DNA from: Thermoflexales bacterium
GTDB lineage: Bacteria; Chloroflexota; Anaerolineae; B4-G1; SLSP01
Length of the DNA: 6,638 bases
NCBI GenBank assembly: GCA_015486785.1
Contig: WFQZ01000150.1
Location: 1 to 6,638, forward strand
Direction of reading: 5' to 3'
Position 1 is the stretch's first letter, and the number at the start of each line of letters is the position of its first letter. This document shows, piece by piece, positions 1 to 5,893 of the stretch. The notes under the pieces were generated by a model, which worked only from the letters and a program-made list of their open reading frames with translations, ran no database searches and was not told where the DNA came from. The position numbers and the translations under genes are program-made.

Positions 1-3000
1 ATGCCCACCCACACATCGTAGCCAAACGGATCGGTGAAAGTAACCGGATTGTTGAGCGCGTACACATAGCGGTTGGGGTAACGCGACGCGCCTACCGGGT
101 CCTCGCTCAGGAATCGCCCCACCGTCGGATCGTAGACCCGCGCCCGGTAGGAGTACAACTCTCCCACGCCCAACGCCCGCCGTCCGGTGAAGCGGAAAGG
201 GTTTTCCGTGACCGAGGTCGTCTGCTGCTCCCCGGCCCCATTCAGGATCGTGGTCGCGCCAAAGGGCGCGTAGCGGTACTGCTCCACGAGCTGCCCGTTT
301 TCGTCCGTGAGTGCCAGGATGCTTTTCTGCGCGTCGGCGTGATAGGTGTACGTGTGCCCGCCGCGCTTCATCTCCAACCACTCGTCCACGCTCCCGCTGG
401 TGTAGCGGGCCACCGTCTGCCCGCTGCCGTCCAACTCCAGCAGCAGATTCGCGCCATCGTAGATGTAGTAACGTTGCGTCCCGCCCGCGCCGCGCGAAAG
501 GATCGCCCCGTCCGGGTAGTAGCTGAAGGTGGTGCGGCTGACGCCGGAAGTCACGCCCGTCAATCGCCGCTGCGTGTCAAAGGTGTACGTTGTCGTGCCC
601 CCGGCCCCGATCTCGCCGGCGAGATTGCCTTCCCCGTCCCAGCGGTACGTCGCCGACCCGCCACGCAGCAAGTGCCCCGCCGCATCGTAGGTGTAGGTGA
701 TCGTCTCCCCGTTGTGTACCATCGCCGTGCGGTTGCCCGCCAGGTCGTAGCTGAAGCTGTAGCTTTCCCCGCTCCCGTACTCCGCCCCCACCAACCAACT
801 GTTGGCGTTGTAGGTGTAGGTGACGGCTTCACTGCTGTTGATCGTCTGCGCGGTGCGATTGCCGTTGGCGTCATAGCGATACTGCACCTCGGTCAGCACC
901 GCGCCACCCGCCGCACGATGCACCACGCCCGTGATGCGGTTGACCACATCGTAGCTGTAGCTGACGTAGCCGCCATCCGGCAAATCCTTGCGCGTCAACC
1001 GCCGTGCCGCGTCATAGGTGTATGTCGTCACCCGCCCGTCCGGATCGGTGAGCGTGTGCAACATCCCATCCGCGTAATAGGTGTACTGCGTCACCCCGCC
1101 ATCCGGATCGGTCATCGTGATGCGCCGTCCGGCAGCGTCGTAAGTGTAGGCGATCTGCTTCGTCACCCCCAAATCCAACAGTTGGTACGAAACCTGCGTC
1201 ACGTTGTCCGCCGCGTCGTAGGCGTAGCTGACTATCGCTTTCGTCCCGCTGATGGTGGTGACATTGCCCACCGCGTCATAGGCATAATGCACCGTCTCTT
1301 CCGGGTAGTGCGCGGCGCTCACCCGCCCGGCGGCGTCGTATTCAAACGTCGCTTGCCGCCCGTCCGGGTCTGTGAATGAGGTGCGCTCCCCTCGCACGCT
1401 GTATTCAAAGGTCGTGGCGTTGCCCAGCGGGTCCGTCTCATTGATCAGCCGCCCCAGACGGTCGTAAGCATACTGTACCGTGTGGCCGTAAGCGTCCACC
1501 ACAGCCCGCAGGTTATCCGTGCCGTCGTAGGCGTAGCCCAACGTATCCCCCAGCTCCTCGGTGATCATCAACAGCCGGTTGAGGCCGTCATATTGATAGG
1601 TGCGCTGCGTTCCATCCGGCTTCGTCACCGTCACCAAGTTGCCCGCCGCGTCATAGCTGAAGCGCGTCACCTGACCTAGCGCATCGGTGGAGGTCGCCAT
1701 CCGCCCCGCCGCGTCATACGTGTAATGGGTCGTGTGCCCCAGCCCATCGCTCAGCGACAACATCCGCCCCACAGCGTCATAAGTCATCCGCACCACCGAG
1801 CCGACCGAGTTGGTGATCACGCTGCGGTTGCCGTATTGATCGTAGCCGTACCGCTCCACCCCGCCCACAGGATCGGTGGTGGAGATGCGCCGCCCGGCGG
1901 CGTCGTAGGTGTAGCGGACGATGCGGTTGCCGGGCAAAGTCACCTGGGTCACATCGCCGAGCGCGTCGTAGGTCAAAGTGGTTTCACGCCCCAAGGCATC
2001 GGTAGCACCGGTCAACCGCCCCTGGTCATTGTAAGTGAAGGACACAGTCCGGTTCAACGGCGCGTGGATGCTTGACAAATGCCCGTGCTCATCGTAAGTG
2101 TAGCGCGTCACCTGCCCCGCCTCGTCCGTCAGACGGATGGGGTGATCGTTATCATCGTAGACGATGGACAACACGCTGTTGCCCGACGCCACCCCGATCA
2201 AGCGCGAGCGGTCATCGTAAGTGTAACGCACCACCTTGGTCGTCTCGCCCATCACGTCGACCACGGCGCATTGCGTGGTATCCACCCCGGCACTGTAAGA
2301 AAAAGTGCGGGTGGATTCCGCCGTCACCAGCGAAGTCACCCGCCCTTGCGCGTCGTATGCTATATCCAGCCGCTTCCCCCGCGCGTTGACGATGGCGGTA
2401 AGCCGATGCTGCGCATCGTACTCGTAGCGCGTGATGCCTCCCAGCGGATCGGTCACGGCGACCAAATTATCCGCCGCATCATACGCAAAGCTCACCGCCC
2501 GCGCCGGACTCACGTTCGGGTCAATCACCTGAGTCAGCAGCCCTTTGGTGTACTGGAACTGCAATTGCCGCCCGTAACTATCGCGCATCTGAATCAAGTA
2601 CCCGTCCACGTCGTAAGTGAAGTCCACCGCATAGCCCCGGCAAGATTCAATGCGCGTCACGCGATGATGGCGCGGGCTGTCGAAGTAATACTTCGTCCCC
2701 TGCGCCGTGGTGAGCAAGAAATGATCTCGCTGCGGCTCGGTGAGCGTATCGCTCACCCCGGCAGGCGCGACATACGCCTGCTGGCTAAGTTCCACGCCGG
2801 TACTGCGACGCTGAATCGGCGGCCCTTCTTCCTTGCTCCCTTGAGCGTCGTAGCGATCCTCCGCGCCGCCGTCCCAATGGATCACGATGTCCCCATCCGA
2901 CTCCTTGCGGTAACTGATGTCGTACCCCAAATGCCAGCCGTATGCCCCCGACAAGCCTTTGACGGCCCGATCCCCGCTGCTGTAGCTCAATGAGCTATCC

Positions 3001-3284
3001 AGCGAGACGCCGCCGCAGCCGCCGGAACAACTCGGCGCGGCAATGGCAAGATCACTGCGGACGTAGCTCAAGATGCCGGTGGCCGTGCTGACCGCCGTCC
3101 CCCAAGGGCCTTTCAACGTGATTTGTCCCCGTCCACTGCCCCCCATGCTCTGTGCGGCAGCACGCGGCGACTCAGCGTAGACCGGGGTCACCAGCACCGG
3201 AACGCCGCTCAAGAGCATACTCAATAAGCTCAACACACTGAGCATGCGATACAGAGTTTTCCCAACCAATTTACGCTTAGACAT
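1..3284 (-). CDS. Secreted YD-repeat/RHS-core protein (3' partial)
   Basis: An exported RHS/YD-repeat protein of the polymorphic-toxin or wall-associated (WapA-like) type; in this family the repeats form a beta-cage shell around a variable C-terminal tip. I read 1094 codons with no stop, and the frame continues past the left edge. ATG 3284 is chosen because AGGAGG lies 6 nt upstream and an in-frame TAG sits at 3299-3297. Residues 1-37 are a signal peptide (KRK, hydrophobic core, VYA|E cleavage). Residues 38-220 are a non-repeat domain with a CSGGC motif (C86, C90). Residues 222-945 hold about 30 YD repeats of the type YTYDAAGRR. Residues 992-1080 are the RHS-associated core with D1052-P-T-V-G-R-F-L-S-E-D1062-P and then NRYVYALNNPV. 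The last visible residues (FTDPFGYDVWVG) are where the core joins the tip. The tip is outside the window, so toxin identity is unknown. Family assignment is secure; a toxin role is inference. Confidence 0.94.
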   Translation of the reverse strand, partial: MSKRKLVGKTLYRMLSVLSLLSMLLSGVPVLVTPVYAESPRAAAQSMGGSGRGQITLKGPWGTAVSTATGILSYVRSDLAIAAPSCSGGCGGVSLDSSLSYSSGDRAVKGLSGAYGWHLGYDISYRKESDGDIVIHWDGGAEDRYDAQGSKEEGPPIQRRSTGVELSQQAYVAPAGVSDTLTEPQRDHFLLTTAQGTKYYFDSPRHHRVTRIESCRGYAVDFTYDVDGYLIQMRDSYGRQLQFQYTKGLLTQVIDPNVSPARAVSFAYDAADNLVAVTDPLGGITRYEYDAQHRLTAIVNARGKRLDIAYDAQGRVTSLVTAESTRTFSYSAGVDTTQCAVVDVMGETTKVVRYTYDDRSRLIGVASGNSVLSIVYDDNDHPIRLTDEAGQVTRYTYDEHGHLSSIHAPLNRTVSFTYNDQGRLTGATDALGRETTLTYDALGDVTQVTLPGNRIVRYTYDAAGRRISTTDPVGGVERYGYDQYGNRSVITNSVGSVVRMTYDAVGRMLSLSDGLGHTTHYTYDAAGRMATSTDALGQVTRFSYDAAGNLVTVTKPDGTQRTYQYDGLNRLLMITEELGDTLGYAYDGTDNLRAVVDAYGHTVQYAYDRLGRLINETDPLGNATTFEYSVRGERTSFTDPDGRQATFEYDAAGRVSAAHYPEETVHYAYDAVGNVTTISGTKAIVSYAYDAADNVTQVSYQLLDLGVTKQIAYTYDAAGRRITMTDPDGGVTQYTYYADGMLHTLTDPDGRVTTYTYDAARRLTRKDLPDGGYVSYSYDVVNRITGVVHRAAGGAVLTEVQYRYDANGNRTAQTINSSEAVTYTYNANSWLVGAEYGSGESYSFSYDLAGNRTAMVHNGETITYTYDAAGHLLRGGSATYRWDGEGNLAGEIGAGGTTTYTFDTQRRLTGVTSGVSRTTFSYYPDGAILSRGAGGTQRYYIYDGANLLLELDGSGQTVARYTSGSVDEWLEMKRGGHTYTYHADAQKSILALTDENGQLVEQYRYAPFGATTILNGAGEQQTTSVTENPFRFTGRRALGVGELYSYRARVYDPTVGRFLSEDPVGASRYPNRYVYALNNPVTFTDPFGYDVWVG
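45..311 (-). other. RHS repeat-associated core domain
   Basis: Residues about 992-1080. The order LTDENGQLVEQYRYAPFG, NPFRFTGRR, YSYRARVYD, PTVGRFLSEDPVG, NRYVYALNNPV matches the conserved RHS-associated core. In studied RHS/TcC proteins this region closes the shell and contains the aspartates needed for self-cleavage that frees the C-terminal tip. D1052 and D1062 are the candidate equivalents here; self-cleavage itself is inferred. Confidence 0.9.
450..2621 (-). repeat. YD-repeat tract (about 30 protein repeats)
   Basis: Residues about 222-945 of the RHS protein. Aromatic-x-Tyr-Asp motifs (YTYDAAGR, FAYDAADN, YAYDRLGR and similar) recur, often with a following TDPxGxxT segment, giving the roughly 20-residue period typical of RHS/YD repeats. 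Several copies are degenerate, for example FEYSVRGE, YTYYADGM, YRWDGEGN and FSYYPDGA. Synonymous codons vary between copies, so the repeats are not the product of very recent duplication. Confidence 0.9.
3174..3284 (-). other. Sec signal peptide of the RHS protein
   Basis: Codons 1-37. The basic n-region has K3, R4, K5, K9 and R13. It is followed by a Leu/Met/Val-rich core (residues 14-32) and a c-region ending V35-Y36-A37 before E38, a good signal peptidase I site (small residues at -1 and -3). This argues for Sec export to the cell surface or medium rather than delivery by a type VI secretion system, whose RHS effectors normally lack a cleavable signal. Confidence 0.8.
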
Positions 3285-3290
3285 CTCAAT

Positions 3291-3296
3291 CCTCCT
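3291..3296 (-). promoter_or_regulatory. Ribosome binding site of the RHS gene
   Basis: AGGAGG on the minus strand, a full Shine-Dalgarno match, separated from ATG 3284 by six bases (ATTGAG). With the in-frame stop just upstream, it fixes the start codon. Confidence 0.85.
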
Positions 3297-3340
3297 CTAA
3301 TGACCTATGGACCTTGGACTCGCGGCACACTTTGGGAAGT

Positions 3341-3500
3341 GCGTCGCAAGTGAGCGCGTCGTAAGTAAGAATCGCAAGTGAGGCATCGGTGAAGCGTCGC
3401 AAGTAAGAATCGCAAGTGAGGCATCAATGAAGCGTCGCAAGTAAGTACATCGCAAGTGAGGCATCAGTGAGGCGTCGGCGAGGCATCACAGTAGTGAGGC
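3341..3500. repeat. 38-bp-period tandem repeat tract upstream of the RHS gene
   Basis: Two near-identical 38-bp units (3356-3393 and 3394-3431) are followed by a 40-bp unit (3432-3471). They are flanked by a partial unit (3341-3353) and a decayed one (3472-3500). Each full unit starts GCGTCG(C/T)AAGTAAG and continues ATCGCAAGTGAGGCATC. The heptamer TCG(C/T)AAG occurs seven times, at 3344, 3359, 3372, 3397, 3410, 3435 and 3450. Intervals alternate around 13-15 and 25 bp, so two short elements lie in each 38-bp period. There are no unique spacers and no long reading frame. If the minus promoter at 3518-3546 is real, the tract is transcribed as the leader of the RHS mRNA. Function is unknown; candidates are a minisatellite, a regulator-binding array or a structured leader. 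Confidence 0.85.
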
Positions 3501-3517
3501 AACGTCATTCGTTATTT

Positions 3518-3546
3518 ATTGTATCCGATCTTAGCTCTCAGCGCAA
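3518..3546 (-). promoter_or_regulatory. Candidate promoter of the RHS gene
   Basis: On the minus strand, TTGCGC (3546-3541) and TACAAT (3523-3518) are separated by exactly 17 bp. The -10 matches the sigma70 consensus at 5 of 6 positions; the -35 matches only 3 of 6. The start of transcription would be near 3511, giving a leader of about 225 nt that includes the whole tandem repeat tract. The weak -35 would fit a regulated or activator-dependent promoter. Confidence 0.4.
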
Positions 3547-3550
3547 CCCC

Positions 3551-3572
3551 CACGGCGAGGTTCCGAGCCGTG
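3551..3572. promoter_or_regulatory. Dyad between the divergent promoters, possible operator
   Basis: A 22-bp interrupted palindrome: arms CACGGC and GCCGTG, with an inner GG/CC pair around a central TT and GA/GA mismatches between, so 16 of 22 positions are symmetric. It lies just upstream of the candidate RHS -35 and about 40 bp upstream of the candidate MFS -35, a natural place for a regulator acting on both. No T-run follows on either strand, so it does not look like an intrinsic terminator. Confidence 0.4.
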
Positions 3573-3579
3573 ATACAAT
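3571..3579 (+). promoter_or_regulatory. Possible extended -10 element (plus strand)
   Basis: TGATACAAT is an extended -10 (TGN plus TACAAT, 5 of 6 consensus) pointing towards the MFS gene. No -35 is recognisable 17 bp upstream, where the dyad lies instead. It would be a secondary start for the MFS mRNA at best; the better match is the promoter at 3610-3638. Confidence 0.25.
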
Positions 3580-3609
3580 GAAGCGTAGCAAACACAAATC
3601 ACCATCCAG

Positions 3610-3638
3610 TTGAAAGATTCCTAAACTATCCCTAAAAT
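3610..3638 (+). promoter_or_regulatory. Sigma70-like promoter of the MFS gene
   Basis: TTGAAA (3610-3615) and TAAAAT (3633-3638) each match consensus at 5 of 6 positions and are spaced exactly 17 bp. Transcription would start near 3645, leaving a short leader of about 29 nt that carries the ribosome binding site. This is the best promoter match in the window. Confidence 0.65.
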
Positions 3639-3656
3639 CGGCCTGACAAGCTACCC

Positions 3657-3662
3657 AAGGAG
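3657..3662 (+). promoter_or_regulatory. Ribosome binding site of the MFS gene
   Basis: AAGGAG, 11 nt before ATG 3674, somewhat farther than optimal. An in-frame TGA at 3644-3646 and no other start codon between them make ATG 3674 the only reasonable start. Confidence 0.7.
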
Positions 3663-3673
3663 CACGAGACCCT

Positions 3674-5149
3674 ATGCAATGGACCTCCCTGATCACGCTG
3701 AACCTCTACTTCACCGCTTTGACCGCCGTCAACCAAACGTTTGTGCCCTTGGTGCTGCCGCTGCTGGTGCAGCATTTTGTCGGCCCGACGCGACAAGGCA
3801 CTTACCTGGGACGGATACGGCTGGGCGGACTGATGACCGCCTTGCTGATGCAAGCTCTCGCCGGGATGATCTCAGACCATAGCACGCTCCGTTGGGGACG
3901 CCGCCGCCCGTTCATCGCCGGCGGCACGCTCGGCGGGCTGCTGGCCCTCGCCGCCGTGGGCTACATCTCCCACATGGCCGGGCCGGCGGGATTTTGGGCA
4001 CTGTTCGCCGCCTACTTGCTGCTGATGGCGGCAACGAACGTGGCTCAAGCGGGCGTGCAAGGGTTCATCCCCGATCTGATTCCCCCGGCCCAGCATGGCC
4101 GATACGCCGCCGCCAAATCGCTCTTTGAGTTGTTGCCGGTCATCGCGGCGGCCTTCACCGTTGCCCCGCTCATCGCCCACGGGCACATGGAAGCCGGACT
4201 CTGGGTACTGGCCGGGGTCATGCTCGTCGCCGTCGGGGTCACAATGACGGTTCACGAATCGCCGCCCGCCACCCCCACGGGGGGCTGGCGCTGGGCCGAC
4301 TTGGCGCGGCTGGCGGAGATGACCGCCGCTTTCACCGCGATCATCCTGCTGCTGGGCGGCGGCGTCGACCTGGCGGGAGCGGCACTGGCGGAGGCCGCAC
4401 GCCCGGCGCAACTGGGCGGGATGATCGGCGTCGGCTTGCTGTCGCTGGTCGCGGCGGTGATCGGCGGGGTCAAGCTCTCGCTGGCGATAGCGACCCACGG
4501 CGCACGCTGTCCCCGTCAGGGCGCGTTCACCTGGTGGGTCATCAACCGCCTGGCGTTCCTCAGCGGCGCGTTCAGCCTGGGCGGATTCGCGCTGTACTTC
4601 ATCCAAGGGCGGATGCACTACACAGTGGCCGAGGCCGCCGCACCGGCGGGACGGTTGATGATGTGGGTGGGGATTTCCCTGCTCCCGGCGGCCATCGTCA
4701 GCGGGTGGCTGGGAGAGCGACTCGGCGAGCGGCGCGTGGTCATCCTGGCCGGAGGGCTTGCCGTGGGCGGCACGGCGATGATGCTGCTGGCTGCCTCCTT
4801 GCCCTTGCTCTACGGCGGCGCGGTGCTCCTGGGATTGGCCACCGGCCTGTTCTACACCGCCAATTGGGCTTGGGGCGTGGGGATCGTGCCGCCGGAAGAG
4901 GCGGGCCGTTACCTGGGATTGGCCAACTTGGCCGGTGCGGGCGCGGGTGCGATTGGGACGTACATCGGCGGGCCGGTGGCGGACTTCTTCACCCGCTACG
5001 TGCCGGAATCGCCCGGCCTGGGGTACGAAGTGGTGTTCGGCCTATACGGGGCGTTGTTCCTGCTGGCGGTGCTGGCCGCGCTCGCCGCCGACGGGGAAGC
5101 TGCTAAGCGGACGCCGCAGAGCGATGCTGCGCCTCAATCCGCCGGATGA
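3674..5149 (+). CDS. MFS transporter, SLC45/GPH sugar-carrier-like
   Basis: A 491-residue integral inner-membrane carrier of the major facilitator superfamily. The loop after the second helix reads G64-MISDHSTLRWGRRRPF-I81. This is the MFS A-motif in the RWGRRRPF form typical of SLC45 (sucrose-type) and GPH cation:sugar symporters. A second, weaker copy is GWLGERLGERRV (344-355). The C-terminal half has PPEEAGRYLGLANLAGAGAG and GGPVADFF, also usual in this group. I count about 14 hydrophobic segments; two (about 213-235 and 247-272) lie between the two six-helix halves. The substrate is probably a sugar or glycoside coupled to protons or cations, but this is inference. It is expressed alone from its own promoter, divergent from the RHS gene. 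Its last 15 codons overlap the opposing esterase gene. The 20-residue tail after the last helix is polar (KRTPQSDAAPQSAG). Confidence 0.92.
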   Translation: MQWTSLITLNLYFTALTAVNQTFVPLVLPLLVQHFVGPTRQGTYLGRIRLGGLMTALLMQALAGMISDHSTLRWGRRRPFIAGGTLGGLLALAAVGYISHMAGPAGFWALFAAYLLLMAATNVAQAGVQGFIPDLIPPAQHGRYAAAKSLFELLPVIAAAFTVAPLIAHGHMEAGLWVLAGVMLVAVGVTMTVHESPPATPTGGWRWADLARLAEMTAAFTAIILLLGGGVDLAGAALAEAARPAQLGGMIGVGLLSLVAAVIGGVKLSLAIATHGARCPRQGAFTWWVINRLAFLSGAFSLGGFALYFIQGRMHYTVAEAAAPAGRLMMWVGISLLPAAIVSGWLGERLGERRVVILAGGLAVGGTAMMLLAASLPLLYGGAVLLGLATGLFYTANWAWGVGIVPPEEAGRYLGLANLAGAGAGAIGTYIGGPVADFFTRYVPESPGLGYEVVFGLYGALFLLAVLAALAADGEAAKRTPQSDAAPQSAG

Positions 5150-5888
5150 AGTGCAGCGTCAACGACTCCACCGCCCGGCGGGCCGCCGAAAGCAAAATCA
5201 CGTGCGGCGCGTCGTCAAACCAATGCAGCTCCTTATCCACCGCAGCGACCCGCTCGTAGAGCCATTGCGCCGCCGACGGCGAGACAGAAGCATCCCGCTT
5301 GCCCTGGACGATGAGGATGGGAATCGTGATCTGGTTCAGGTGGTGGCGGACTTCCTGTTGCAAGGCCGTCAGTTGATTGACCGCCGGCAGCGAACGTTGA
5401 TTGTATCCCTGCCACAGCCGGTCGCCGACATCGGGCGGCTCGTGGCCTTTGTCAATCACCGGCACGAAGGGCGCGAGCAGGCGGGAAAGCCAGCGTGACT
5501 CAGGCGCGGCGTAATCGAGCGCGGCGGCGTAACTCATCACCCCGCACAATTCCGGGTGATGTTCGGCCAGGTAAAGCGCAAGCAGCCCGCCCATAGACTC
5601 GCCCCCGACGAACACGCGCTCACACACGGCCACCAAGTCACGGTAAGTCGCCTCCACCGCGTCACTCCAATCCCGCCAGCGGCAGCGACCCAACTCCTGA
5701 ACCGAAGAGCCGTGGCCGGGGAGCAGCGGCCCGGCGACCGTGTAGCCATGCTCGTAGAGGAACTCCGCCAGCGGGCGCACCTCGGACGTGGTGGCCGTGA
5801 ATCCGTGGATGAGCAAAACGCCGGTCGGCCCGGCCTTCCAGAAGAACGATTCGCCTTCCAGGTGCGGATTCTGCAAGTTACTGTTCAT
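5103..5888 (-). CDS. Alpha/beta-hydrolase, Est30-like carboxylesterase or monoacylglycerol lipase
   Basis: A 261-residue soluble, probably cytoplasmic serine hydrolase. Residues 23-30 (GVLLIHGF) are the first core strand plus the oxyanion HGF turn. The nucleophile is S98 in GESMGG (96-101). The acid is D199 in VQGKRDASVSP and the base is H229 in DDAPHVILL. The order, spacing and flanking motifs (VRPLAEFLYEHGYTV, PLLPGHG, VRHHLNQITIPILIVQ) match the Geobacillus Est30-type esterase family, which cleaves short- and medium-chain esters and monoglycerides. The segment from about 124 to 170 is the cap. ATG 5888 is preceded by GAGGTG with a 6-nt spacer; a longer reading of the same frame up to 6437 only shadows the peptidase gene. 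It starts 5 nt after the peptidase stop, so the two are probably cotranscribed and perhaps translationally coupled. The natural substrate is unknown. Confidence 0.92.
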   Translation of the reverse strand: MNSNLQNPHLEGESFFWKAGPTGVLLIHGFTATTSEVRPLAEFLYEHGYTVAGPLLPGHGSSVQELGRCRWRDWSDAVEATYRDLVAVCERVFVGGESMGGLLALYLAEHHPELCGVMSYAAALDYAAPESRWLSRLLAPFVPVIDKGHEPPDVGDRLWQGYNQRSLPAVNQLTALQQEVRHHLNQITIPILIVQGKRDASVSPSAAQWLYERVAAVDKELHWFDDAPHVILLSAARRAVESLTLHFIRRIEAQHRSAASA

Positions 5889-5893
5889 AGCGT

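Larger units (their letters stand above)
3285..3673. other. Divergent intergenic region
   Basis: A 389-bp gap between the start of the minus-strand RHS gene and the plus-strand MFS gene. In order it holds the RHS ribosome binding site, about 40 bp with nothing recognisable, the tandem repeat tract, an AT-rich patch with the minus promoter, the dyad, a stretch resembling one repeat element (3577-3592) and the MFS promoter and ribosome binding site. I see no convincing protein gene, RNA gene or terminator in it. Confidence 0.8.

Noticed and set aside
339..1379. Long plus-strand open frame (346 codons) opposite the RHS gene, with further ones at 1482-1679, 1725-2075 and 2079-2993
   Set aside because: All share one register that is the exact codon-by-codon antisense of the YD repeats, giving a mirror-image periodic protein (repeated VVGV/VIGV strings). 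They arise from repeated Tyr-Asp-Ala codons and have no domain likeness.
3341..3500. CRISPR array
   Set aside because: The units are directly tandem with no unique spacers, repeats are imperfect and no cas gene is present.
3551..3572. Intrinsic terminator at the dyad
   Set aside because: No T-run follows on either strand and both flanking genes point away from it, so there is no transcript to end here.
3467..3613. Small plus-strand open frame of 48 codons starting GTG in the last tandem repeat
   Set aside because: It has a GAGG five bases upstream of GTG, but the product is low-complexity and Arg-rich at the start, runs through both promoter regions and the dyad, and has no promoter of its own.
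3872..4618. A 248-codon minus-strand frame inside the MFS gene
   Set aside because: It is rich in Arg, Gly, Gln and Asp, lacks any domain pattern and lies wholly opposite a clear membrane carrier.
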